Source of the DNA: Mnemiopsis leidyi | Lineage: Eukaryota > Ctenophora > Tentaculata > Lobata > Bolinopsidae | NCBI GenBank assembly: GCA_000226015.1 | Contig: JH152939.1 | Coordinates: 46,765 to 93,881 of the forward strand | Reading direction: 5' to 3' | DNA: 47,117 bases | Part shown: piece by piece, positions 36,760 to 47,117 of the stretch | Layout: each line of letters starts with the position of its first letter | Position numbering within the stretch: position 1 is the stretch's first letter | Notes under the pieces: model-generated | Databases searched by the model: none | What the model saw: the letters and a program-made list of their open reading frames with translations, nothing else | Told to the model about the DNA's origin: nothing | Made by a program: the position numbers and the translations under genes

Positions 36760-36954
36760 GTGAACTTACGAAATGTTACTTTAAGTCCTGGCGGAAAAGA
36801 ATTGAATCAAACAATTTTAATGCCTTATTTGACAATGCGTGAATGGATAGGGTGCTCATTAACGTCACCTGTCGAAGAAGAATATCATAAATTGAAATTA
36901 GACAGCCGTTTTTTAGAAGGTAATGAAAAGTTCACTTGCGTAAAATTACGCTAA
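36760..36954 (+). CDS. Unassigned ORF or exon (64 codons) with AT-rich codon use
   Basis: The frame stays open for 64 codons with amino-acid-like composition (VTLSPGGKELNQT, MREWIGCSL, VEEEYHKLKL) and ends TAA. The first codon is GTG; an ATG appears only at codon 21, so if it is real it is an exon or a fragment. Leucine is almost always TTA or TTG and lysine AAA, unlike the receptor and cell-cycle genes here, which hints at a transposon or foreign origin. No family is recognised. Confidence 0.2.
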   Translation: MNLRNVTLSPGGKELNQTILMPYLTMREWIGCSLTSPVEEEYHKLKLDSRFLEGNEKFTCVKLR

Positions 36955-38072
36955 GGGACACACACATTCTTATCGAAATCAAAAAGAAAGTTGTGCAACA
37001 ATGTTGAAATATCAACTAGCATACTTACGGTAACATCACCACGATTTCATCATTTGGTCTCAGTGAAGATGTCATGATCGTTGTCAAAATTTCATACTTA
37101 TGGTCAAAGGTTTTAGGTACCACGACTAACACCAAAAGCCCAAAATTGAGCCAAAATTGTAAGTGTTAAGAATTTGGCAGTACTTCAATCCTACGTAAAG
37201 CATAATCGCCACTTATCTGACAGCTCTACGTACTGCATCACGCTTAACATGTCACACCAAATATTTGTATCAACCATATCGAATCAAATATGGTGTACGT
37301 ATATGTATGTTGTCACCAGAAGTGGGCCCGCAGCCTCTAAGTAGCAGTCCAATAAACAAATTGTGGTAACAATAAACAAATTGAGCTTCCTCAAGATGTC
37401 ATTTAAGGAACTCTCACGTCCTTAAGAAACTTGGTCGCCTGGGACTGAGGCAATTAACTTTTCCAAGACAAAATTTGAATGAAAAAGAAACTTTCTAGAA
37501 AAAGATTCTATGCCATAAATTAGGGGATGGCATACTAGAAATTAGGAAATCAGGAAAATGGGGCAAAGACACCCGCAGAAAATTTTGTGACAAACTTTTC
37601 TTTTTAAAGATGTTTCTAGTATTCTCATGATCTGGTCGCGTCTCCGATCGTCACCAGACAGATCATTTCCCGCAAACGATCAGATCAGAATGTGGCAATT
37701 GCTGATGCTTTGAACTCGTGTCGATTTAGTGCTAATGGCCTTGCTGAGGGATCATTGGCACGGAAAAAGAATCCAAGCAAGTTTGTTGAAATGTAACATA
37801 AATGCAATGAAGCCACGATATTGTTACATTTAAAATGGTTTTGAAATTAATGTACGCGGAAAAGACCCGGGCAGACCGACAAAGATACTGCGTAGCAGAA
37901 AAATCAGACCAGGAAATGAAAAAGTTAAAATAGTCTGAATGCGGATTATGATGCACAATTTGTTGACGAATTTCCTCTAAAACCCGCACAACGCGCACAA
38001 CAACAGAGCCAACCAGCTCACTTCATACATATAACAAATAATTCAAGTCCAGTACACCCTGACCTCTCTCCT

Positions 38073-41000
38073 TCAAGTTCTCCGGTAGGACACGGTTGGG
38101 GCGACACTGTGAATGGAGGTAGTGAAACTCTTGAGCGGCAAGTCCTCGCTGTCGATAACGAGCTTGGCGGTAGTTTCGTCCCAACCGTCGGGGGTACTGA
38201 CCTCCTGGTCGCAGTAGATCAGCAGGTCAAACGAACCTGAGGTTATGAGGAACGTTAGGTGTGGGGAGGTGTCAGGAGACTTTGTGTGGTGGACATTATA
38301 CGATTATAGTGGTATTTTTCTGGAGCGTTGAAGCGGCCAGATGTAGCTTAGGATCTGTGGTAAGTACGGTTCAAAATAGAATTGAGTGTGGCTGCTGAAA
38401 TCAGAAATGATAGTTTGATGTCCAACTTTTATAGAAACATAATACAGTGCAGTGGCTTAAAACTATCTTTTGGAAATCTTAATTCTTATATGCTATAGAT
38501 GTCAACATTCTGATGAATTTGCTGGTCTAACAATAAAATTGATCATCATGATAATTTTATCGTGTATAAATTTTCGCAAAATACCGAAACTTCGCTGTCT
38601 TATTATAGTCATTCTTTCAGTGTTTAGCAGATTTAGACATCGACCCTTTACTTTACAGCCTTTGTTCGTTGCCAAACATTGCCCTAACGGCTGACATCGC
38701 TAGTTAATATGCTAGCAGGTGTTTCTGTGTCTCTGTTAAATTAATGCACTTAGTAACTCGTCATTAGTGGCACCCCCACTGGCTAGATCACATTTTTGTG
38801 CAGCCAATTAAGGGGGATGTCATTAGAAGTCCCGCACAAACTTACTACAGCAACTTTGTACATGTCTGACAAAGTTCAGACAACAACTAAGCTTAAGTTA
38901 ATTAATGGATACAATGATATATGGATCCAATCTTTTGTTTAAGAGAGTCCATCTATGCAATGGATAGACATTAAATTAAGCGGAAAACTCGCGATTATCA
39001 TACCATTCAGTAGTAATCTCTCGTTTTATCGCACACGACCCAGACGACCCTTGACCATCGCTTAATCGAATGCATTTATATTCGACAAAGTGCACTTTGA
39101 AATATAACCGTAGAGAAGACCGAGCCGAAAGCTCCGTTGGAGTTGCAATCCATTTTATTTTAATCCTATTCTCAATCCAAATTCAATAGATGGCAGATCT
39201 GAAGCTGTCCCATAGCATTAGCCAAATTATTAGAGAAATTCCTCCCACTCAAATTGATCATTTTGAATAGGACTAATTTTATTGAGTTTTCCAAGGCTAA
39301 TGCCGACTTAAGATGAAATAGCACATTCATTCCGATTGTATTAGGTTTAGAAGATTGGAGAAGCAATAGATAGAGGGTGCGTGAAGATGAGAAAAAATGT
39401 TTAAAAAATGTTTATCTGACCAGAAATATCTAATTCCAGTTAACTTGCTGAGCATCCCAACAAACATAAGTACAGTAAGTTAGACCTAAGATCTAAGCAA
39501 TGAGCTGGATTTCGGGGTAGCACCTTAACAGAAGATACATCCATAGAACTACCGAAAACTTAAATAAACGATTAAACAGTTTGGACACCACAAAATTAGT
39601 TTTGGCAAGATATTTAATCAAAATGAGCAGTTCGACCAACAAAAAATAAGTTGAAGTAAGATATTCACTTACAAGGGGATTCTAGTATGGGAAGAAAAGT
39701 TATGCTGGATACCACTTGTCTGATCACATCCTGTATTCCTCTCTGTATATGCTTTAGATCAGCCGGCTTCGTGAAGCTGTAAACAACAGGGGATTATCAC
39801 ACAACTACCTCATTTCAAACAAGCAATTTTTGTTGTCCTATATTTACGATCAAGTGTAAAACATTTGGGTATTCGAAATTGAATGGAAAAATGTTATAAA
39901 CTAACTCAGGATTTGCTGATATTGATTTATCGCAGGTCACATCAAAAGCCCATCGCTCTACATTTTCTTTAGATTCCAAATCCTGTAGCACAAGTACTAG
40001 CTTCTGAACGTTCAGCTCTTTAAGCCAACCTGAAGGAATGTCAAGTGATCTCTACTTGGACGATTGGTTAAATAACTACTTACTTACAAATTCGAAAGCA
40101 ATTATAGTACCTGAACGAAATTTAACTAGTCAAGTCAAGATTTAAAATTTAAAATCGTCATACGCAACAGCAAGCTCTCGTAACTTACCAAATCTGGGAC
40201 TCACTCAACATCATGCAAAAATTCGTAAACAACAACATGTGACATATAATGATTCGGTAATTCGGTAAGGATTGCTGCCACAGTGAGAAGAACACCAACT
40301 ACAGGGCCCTATGTTTTGTTATTTACAACATTGTGCAACGAGCGAGAACTTAGTTGGAGTTGAAGCAGGTTACGGGACAATCTGTCGAAACGTGAAAACA
40401 CTTTGAGCATTTACGATGTCCCTTAGAGAAGTGATGCTGTACTTTCTCAAGATGTGTCATGGACTCCTGAGTCCGGACAGTAGTCCTGAGTCCTGACACT
40501 ATTTCACAACTTTGGACGATTTTGGTCAAGGAGTATGCGTATAAAGATGAGTCTTCATGCAATCTCGGTTAAGTTATCATCCGACCTCCAATGTACTGAA
40601 CTATTATTCTTAATTCTCACTAATGACTAATTATAACGGTTTCCGGAAGTTATAGGGGTGAAGGTTTAAATTTTAATTATGTTTTGAGGTAGAGATTACA
40701 CCATCGACTATTCCGAAAGCTCTTCTTGTGAAAGCAAGTACTAATATTTAGTAACGATTTGATGACTGACAACTAACAAGTCACGTGCCTTAGACTTAAA
40801 AGGCCGATTTAAAATTGACTACAAAATTGGCCGACTTGTTGAGAAGTCGCACAAGATCTGTTCGCGTACGAGCGTGCATGTTAAGCGGGAATTGCGCAGA
40901 AAAGTAGTTTGCTACCACACAAGTTTGTAAAATGTCCTTGGCGCCTGCCGTTAATAGAAGGCTATTGTTGGGATAACTGTGACTAACCACAACTGCGTTG

Positions 41001-41807
41001 CGAGATCAAGTCAGAAAACAATCTGCCATAGTTCTAGTAAAATATTTTAAATCAAGGGTAAGGTAAAGGTAGAGAACAGATTATTGTGCATGCAAAGACG
41101 ACAGCAAATATACAGGTCAATATATCATATAGGAAGATATGAAGAAAGTTCGTAATTTATAATTATTTAAATGCAAAGTGTCCTCAACAAGCTTTATAAG
41201 GGTCAGCAAGTGTCATCAGTTGAGTAGACAAGATTCTGTAATATTCAAAAGAACACTACAGGCGAATTTTCGGCCGGTTAACCCTAAGCTCCAATCGTGT
41301 AGTGTTAACAGTTTATCGCATTACAACCAAGGAAATGACTCATATTCATTAACTGGCCATTATATATTATGTAAAAAACACAACATTATGTTCAAGACTG
41401 CTAAATTTAACGACACACTCAGTTCTCGATAAACTTACCCTCCAGTGTATCAAGGACATTAGACAGGTAAGCTTTCAGCTTATCGTCACACGTGTCGACT
41501 ATCTTCAAGTTGTATTTGGTGATCGTGTCGAAACTTTCAGAGGGATATATACCCCGTTGATAGAGTATACTGTTAATTGCATAATCTGAGAAATAACATT
41601 CAATAAAAACTTAACAGTTCCAAGATAGTGCAACCGCCGAAGTAAACTATAATTTAAAATCATCCAATGACGATAAAAAACCTCCATTTAAATCAACAGG
41701 AAGAATGAACACGAATACAATGACTCACAGAAGAATTCTGTGACCATCTTGGTGCTTCCTTTAAGTGATATCGTAGTCTCTGTCGCTTGTTCCACGCATG
41801 ATGCCAT
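38073..41807 (-). CDS. MAD2L1: Mitotic spindle assembly checkpoint protein MAD2
   Basis: Five exons: 41729-41807, 41439-41585, 39906-40029, 39673-39776 and 38073-38236 (TGA). All junctions are GT-AG with matching phases. The total is 205 codons plus stop, the same length as human MAD2L1. The protein is a single HORMA domain. Conserved stretches include LKGSTKMVTEFFYAINSIL (exon 1-2), YQRGIYPSESF, QKLVLVLQDLES, ERWAFDVTCDK, ITFLPILESPCSFDLLIY and the safety-belt end KSFTTSIHSV. MAD2 binds MAD1 at unattached kinetochores, then closes over CDC20 to form the mitotic checkpoint complex that inhibits APC/C. The extreme C-terminus (VSYRRT) is shorter and more basic than the human tail. The ATG at 41807 fits the family start. 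CDC45 lies 1.2 kb upstream in the same orientation. Confidence 0.97.
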
Positions 41808-42986
41808 ATCTACAAGAACATGTCACAAATTTAATAGGAGTAACCCACGCCGAAGCCTTTATAGAGTTTAATGATAGGAACAAATGTTAAATTTTTCTAA
41901 AAGATTATAATTTGAAATTGAAATAAAACAAACAAATATTGAGCTGAATAGTTTAATAGTTTACACAATATTGAAACGATATTTTATGATGTACATCAAA
42001 TAACAAATAGTTTCATTAAACCGGAAACATGTCTCAAACACTCACACACACACACACACTTAGCTAGAAACACCTTCGAATTAGACATTCAAATTAGACA
42101 TTTTTAGAGGTATAATCAAAAAAGGATCATTCTTGTTTCTTATTCAAGTTATCGATTATCATGCATATATAAGGAACATCGATAAAGGAATTTTACAAAA
42201 ATTACCCCGAAGTATGTCACCTTCTAAACTGCAATGTATTCTTATTGCATTGAGTAGTAGTAGTAGTATAGGTCAATTTTTACACGTACATACTTAGTTT
42301 CGCATCACTGCTTTTTCTCCTTTATGAATGTTCCCTCAATTACGGGTAAATAATATGGCTTTCTCCACATTTTGCTGCCATGGTGACAAAACTTGGTCGC
42401 ATTACAATCAAATTTTAAACACTTTTGAGCAAATTTGCAGTTTTGGAATCTTGCTTGAAATTTTGAGCTCAATCTTAATGTCGTTTAGGCTCTAATCTTT
42501 TTGATTCTATTAAATATACCCCAAAAGTCATAAAACACTTAACGTATATTCCTCATACACTGCTTTATTCTGATACGGTTTATAACTCTATATTCTTTAT
42601 CATCAGCCCCCTGCCCGGTATCTGCCTTTCTATAGGGTTGATGTTGATTGTAGAGAAAGGGGTAGATTCACACAATTTGTATATGACTACCTTGAAGCTC
42701 ATAAGGCTGAACACAGTCGACTACACAGTGTTAATTTGTGTATCTGGTGTAGATGGGACGCCAAACACAGCGGCACGCTGGAGTTTTGAGTGGCACTTCT
42801 AATCTTGTGGTGCTTCAGCGGGCACCAAGGGCAAACTGAGATTCAACCATAAGCAGATCCATCACGGCCGTTTCCCAGTGCAAGGTCGGCCGCTGAATGA
42901 CAAATTTTCACTGTCTCATTTACACCAGACACAGCAGTATCCCCGCCCTGACTTGCAAGTAACATTTATAAACGGAATTTTACAGA
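41808..42986. other. Spacer between CDC45 and MAD2L1
   Basis: It should hold the CDC45 3' UTR and the MAD2L1 promoter. It contains an (AC)n run at 42041-42059 and a short TAG-triplet run near 42254-42269. No gene is seen, and no canonical AATAAA was found near the CDC45 stop. Confidence 0.5.
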
Positions 42987-45900
42987 TCACGTCATCAACA
43001 ATGCGGTTAATGCATCAAAAAACTTGGCTTTATCCTCCGTCTTTATCTGCATCACAGAAGGTTCGAAGTCCTCAAACTCAACGGAGGCATTGACTTTGTC
43101 TGCTGCTTGGTGGAAGGCGCGCCCCAGGTAAGATTTGTTACTGTCCACAGAGAGAGGGGGTACCCCTACGATACAGCTGTACTCGTGGGGGGGGGGGGGT
43201 TGTGAGGTGTTAGCATTACTTGAGGTTAAGAAACATGCCAGACATAGGATTCTGCCATAAAAGCAATATTGCGGTAAAGTTCTATTTTCTAATTGTTGCA
43301 GATAAGACGGAGATTTTTAACTACGAAGTTGGCGCATACCAGGGTCGAGAGGAAGAGCAGAAGCGATGATAAATGGCAGAACGGCAGCTTTGCGTGTAGT
43401 AGCGCAGTATGCCTCGCTGAGATAGCGACACAGCCGCAACAATCGGGAAGGGTGAGCAAACACTTCCAGCTCTGCAACGCCCTCCTGAGATAGCACAATG
43501 TACAGGCTTCTTTACTACTGACAAGCTTGTCCATACGTCACTATAAGACAATCCAAGAAAAAAACCCATGATATATAGTTGCACAGAGTAACACACATCA
43601 TTAGTACTTAAACGTGCACATTTATTATCTTAAGGTTCTTTGAAAGTCTATACCAAAGTAATTTTACTTTTTAGTAGTAGAAGTAGTAGTAGTAGTAGCA
43701 TAACCAACCTGAATCACAGCATACACAAAGGGACCGGTACACACAACTTGCTTCATGTCAATGAACGCTTGAACCTGGTTCAACAACGAACAACACAGCG
43801 CTTTGCTCTGCTCAATTCCAGTGTGGATAAGTTTCTCGTTGCTCCGGTTCAGAGTGTCCTGCGCGCGGAGGAAAGCCGCCTCTGTATCCAGCGTGGGACA
43901 TGTCAGAGCCGCAGACACTGCTTGTAGAACATCTCCAGCACAGTATTTGTTTTTAAAACCGTACTGCAGTTCGAACGAGCCGTAGGATATGTCGTCCAGC
44001 CCATACTTCTGAGCTGTCACCTAAATAGATTGATATAAAGCTCTCAGCATATTGAGATTGCAGAAAATTACAGATCTATTGTGATTACAAATTTAGTTTG
44101 CATATCAGAGTAACCTATCCTACTTTCAGATAAATCATAATTATTAATATGCGAACTTTAAAATTTCACATAAAACGAACCTCAATCCAGCCGCAAACTT
44201 CTCTTCTAATTTCCATGTCCATACTCTGAAAAGTCTGGTTACATTGAAGTAGTGGGAGTCCCATGTCTGCTAGGAATTCGTTTAGCTTTTTCTTGCCTTT
44301 AGAGGTCCATATCCGAAATCTGGGAAAAAGTAGTGAAAAGCATGTGTTTAAGAGTTGGTGTTTAAGAAATGTGTATTATTAAAGCGATGTATGTAGTGGA
44401 AGGTCAACAAACCATCCAAAAAGGGCTCTGCAAGATGAGAGGGAAAACTTGAAAAAGTTCGTATAAACAAAAACCTGCTTGCTGTATAGGAGGAATGTTT
44501 TAAACTCTCCATAAGTGACCAATGTCTATATAAGTCCAATCTCAATTCGTTACTGTACCTGAAGTATGTATGATTTCCCAGTGTTCCCCAATACACACAT
44601 GTAGGGTTCCCGTCGTTCTGCCCCAGAAAATCGTGCCCCACAACATTTTGTCGCACATATTTGGCTCAAGCGACCCTGACCCCAACCATAACCCTAACCC
44701 TAACCCTCACTATAACCCTAACGAAGTTGTCTGTTGTTGATCAGGACGTCACTTGGGCTAAATCTGGGCTAAAGTGCTCTGGGGCACGATGTTCTGGGGC
44801 AGGACGTCGGCCACCACCAAAACCTAGATGCTATGCCGTGTGCTCTCAGATCTATTATTTACCCTGATTTGCCAAGTACCCTGCACTTTTTAACAATGGA
44901 TATACAATACCGAACCCATTTTCAAAATCAGGATACAATAGAAGCTTTACGGTCGAGGTGAACTCACTTGATCTTCATTTGGTTGACACTGGTAGAATCG
45001 GAATGGTTGTTTAGTCTCTGTACGTGCTGCTGAACAGTTCCGCACGTGGTGACATATTGGTCGCGTCCTATTTTACAGTTCAGATATTGGTCCGTCACTC
45101 CTATTATAGCCCACCATAGGTATTGACTGTTGTCTTTAGACATTTTCCAAGCCAGCTCGAATATCATTAGTGATACGGATAGATTATACCCTGAGAGAAA
45201 CGATTTTAATGATAAAGTTTTTAAATTTGACTGCGGTTAAAAAAAAATCAACTGTTCTGCTGTCATAGACCAATAACATGGATTTTAAAACTTTTAATAG
45301 AGATAAAAGAGGAAAAATCGTTTGAGGTCATAAGAACAAACCTGAAAGCTCATAGTAAGTAAACAGCAGCTCTTCCCTCTTTCTCTTCCACCTTTCTTTT
45401 CTAGGTAAGAGAGAATCTTCTTCCTCTTCCTCTTCTTCTCTTCGTCTCTTCCTGTTTGGCTCATCCTCATTCTCGCTATCTTCTTCATAAATGTCTTCGT
45501 ATCTTGGTACCTGTGTTTTCAAATGAAAAAAATGATTCTCCACATCTATTCACATCAAATAACAACATCGCAGAGCTAAATCCGAGTGTTTAAATTTCTC
45601 ATCGCTAACTCTCATGACGGACCCGACAAGGACGAAGTAATCAGTTTTTCATGTGATATTATGCTTCTACCTACCTCAAGGTCGAAGGACTCAGGAATAA
45701 CCACTTTAACAACATCCCCATCATAGATGTTATCTAGATCGTAGGGTATGTGACTGTCCAGGACATAAACTTGTGAGTCTGGTAAAGGTTCTAGTTCTTC
45801 TGACACATTGATATTGCCTCCGCAGTCTATCAGCACAATTACTGTATTCTAAAGAATTCGAAAAGAGTTAGAACTCAAATGACCAATAATGATGCATGTG

Positions 45901-46846
45901 TAAATAACATTAAATTAATTGTGTCACAAATTTAACATTCAACATCTCTTACCCAAAAATTGATATTATATAGTGGGTATGTTAGGGGAAGATGACAACG
46001 ATTTTTTCCCTTTGGTCTATGTCTGGGTGTCATGGTAACAAAAAGTTTTCGAAATTATCAAATATCAATTACAAATATCATCGTGGTTAAATGGTCAAAA
46101 TGTTAATAATGAGCATGGAAAAATTGTGAATGAAAAATTAGACTAGAAAATTCGACCAGGATCGGCAATGTCCATTTTGACAATGACCACAGGGAAAATT
46201 CCAGGTTCTCAGTGGCCATGATCAAGTTTTTGACTTTTGTCCATGCCCCATGGCAAATGGGGCAAATTCAGCTTTCTTGTAAGAGCTTATAAAATGACAT
46301 TTGATTCATCACATTTTGTATTTTATAAGCAATGGATTATTTTAAAGAATCTACTATAATAAGACGAATAAAAATATTCAAATTCTATCACCTGGTCAGA
46401 GTGAGTACGAAATGCACTTTCAAGATGACTTTTACCATCCACTGGTATGAGAGTGTACTGCACATTGTCCATGTGTAGTAGAGACTGGAGAATTTTCCAA
46501 GCACATAGTCCATCAACAGTTGTACTGACAAGTATAAGAACTCTCTGAAATTGATAGATATTTGCAAAAGAAGTGTACAAAGAAGCATTAAGCAAAAATG
46601 TTTTCATTTAAATTTTCACTAAATTCATGAACCTTGTCAAGAAAGCCTGTAACAAGTTTTTGTCCGCAAACAACCAACTGCTTGGTGGCACTGCACTATG
46701 ATGCATTTAACCGACAATTATGGTATGGAATATTGCATTCCCATTATTTATAGCAGTTGAATCAGTGAAAAAGGCAGAATTACAATGTTGAGTCTCACCT
46801 CACCACAGATGTCCCGATAGAATTCCAAGATATCATTCACAATCAT
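42987..46846 (-). CDS. CDC45: CDC45, CMG helicase component
   Basis: Ten exons: 46799-46846, 46392-46544, 45675-45848, 45342-45510, 44968-45190, 44475-44558, 44181-44319, 43709-44020, 43340-43484 and 42987 to about 43181 (TGA). They give about 546 residues; human CDC45 has 566. CDC45 joins MCM2-7 and GINS to form the replicative helicase at firing origins. Conserved blocks: TTVDGLCAWKILQSL and DNVQYTLIPV (exon 2), LIDCGGNINV (exon 3, the degenerate RecJ/DHH region), an acidic and basic linker with RKRRR plus a Glu run (about residues 134-157), MIFELAWKMSKD and LWWAIIGVTDQY (exon 5), LDLYRHWSL, FLADMGLPL (exon 7), LQYGFKNKYCAGDVL (exon 8), and GRAFHQAADKVN with DALTALLM at the C-terminus. The ATG at 46846 matches the family start. 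The exon 9-10 junction is unresolved because of a 13-G run. Confidence 0.97.
43187..43199. repeat. Homopolymer G13 at the CDC45 exon 10 acceptor
   Basis: Thirteen consecutive Gs on + (Cs on the coding strand) immediately precede the first conserved residues of CDC45 exon 10. Runs of this length are prone to sequencing and assembly miscounts. Confidence 0.95.
43672..43699. repeat. Microsatellite (TAG)n in CDC45 intron 8
   Basis: Nine TAG/AGT triplets with one interruption (AAG), starting 10 nt downstream of the exon 8 donor when read on the coding strand. Confidence 0.9.
44672..44723. repeat. Short interstitial telomere-like CCCTAA array
   Basis: ACCCTAACCCTAACCCT and degenerate flanking units lie inside CDC45 intron 5. 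TTAGGG is the usual animal telomere repeat, so this could be an old repair scar. Only about three units are perfect. Confidence 0.8.
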
Positions 46847-47117
46847 AGTTGAGTCTGCATGAACCCTAGAAGCACCAAAATTACACAGTTTTCAAAGAAT
46901 TTTCTACATGTAGTAGTTAATGATTACATGGAGCTATTGAAGTGCAATGATAAATTAACAACTTATCAGATACATCAGTGGGAAAAAGACCACCTCCATC
47001 ACTATAGATTGTTAGGACATGTATGATCGTCCTAACATTATATTTCTATTAAGATATATTCTGAACATTGTATATTAACCATTTGTGAGAGCTGCGCGCA
47101 GACGCAGCAATAAAGCA
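46847..47117. other. CDC45 5' flank
   Basis: It lies upstream of the CDC45 start on the minus strand and should contain its promoter. An acceptor-like GTGCTTCTAG about 20 nt ahead of the ATG (around 46865) suggests that the 5' UTR may be interrupted by an intron. No other gene is visible. Confidence 0.4.

Noticed and set aside
43321..43596. Plus- and minus-frame ORFs overlapping CDC45 exon 9
   Set aside because: They are alternative frames of the CDC45 exon, which aligns well with the family in its own frame.
44661..44867. 68-codon ORF starting with repeated Thr-Leu
   Set aside because: It is translation of the telomere-like CCCTAA array in CDC45 intron 5.
1..47117. tRNA, rRNA or CRISPR features
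   Set aside because: Scanning by eye found no cloverleaf with a GGTTCGAATCC-type T arm, no rRNA segment and no regularly spaced direct repeats with unique spacers.

Overview
This window is animal nuclear DNA. It is AT-rich, its genes are split into many short exons with GT-AG introns, and it carries dispersed repeats, foldback elements and one short assembly gap of Ns. Two conserved cell-cycle genes can be named by reading exon translations against known proteins. The three receptor genes are divergent class A (rhodopsin-like) GPCRs without a recognisable vertebrate counterpart. I would place the source among marine invertebrates, possibly an early-branching lineage, but nothing in the sequence settles the phylum.

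Layout. Positions 1-5600 hold no convincing gene, but do hold a 454-bp Harbinger-like MITE (537-990), a decayed relative of it, and one copy of a three-copy dispersed repeat. Positions 5612-10202 (+) hold GPCR gene A: an N-terminal ectodomain exon followed by seven exons for the seven-helix core, with a tandem repeat at the edge of exon 2 and a TIR-flanked insertion in intron 7. Positions 10203-20187 are mostly gene-poor, with a 13-bp-unit minisatellite and several hairpins. Positions 20188-23893 (+) hold GPCR gene B, a clear paralogue of A with the same intron positions. A large foldback element and the N gap lie in its first intron. Positions 25619-27238 (-) hold GPCR gene C, a three-exon receptor of a different subfamily. 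Positions 27239-38072 again hold mostly repeats, hairpins and weak ORFs.

The last 9 kb hold two minus-strand genes, head to tail. MAD2L1 has five exons and encodes 205 residues, the same length as the human protein. CDC45 has ten exons and about 546 residues. MAD2L1 is the spindle-checkpoint HORMA protein; CDC45 is the helicase activator of the CMG complex. Both act in the cell cycle, and their 1.2-kb spacing may be coincidental.

The most interesting features are the A/B receptor pair with unusual motifs (MR in place of DRY, GWY in place of CWxP, NPxxL or NPxxH in place of NPxxY), a 57-bp in-frame repeat that copies the splice acceptor and first codons of a receptor exon, and a possible secreted form of receptor A's ectodomain made by intron retention.
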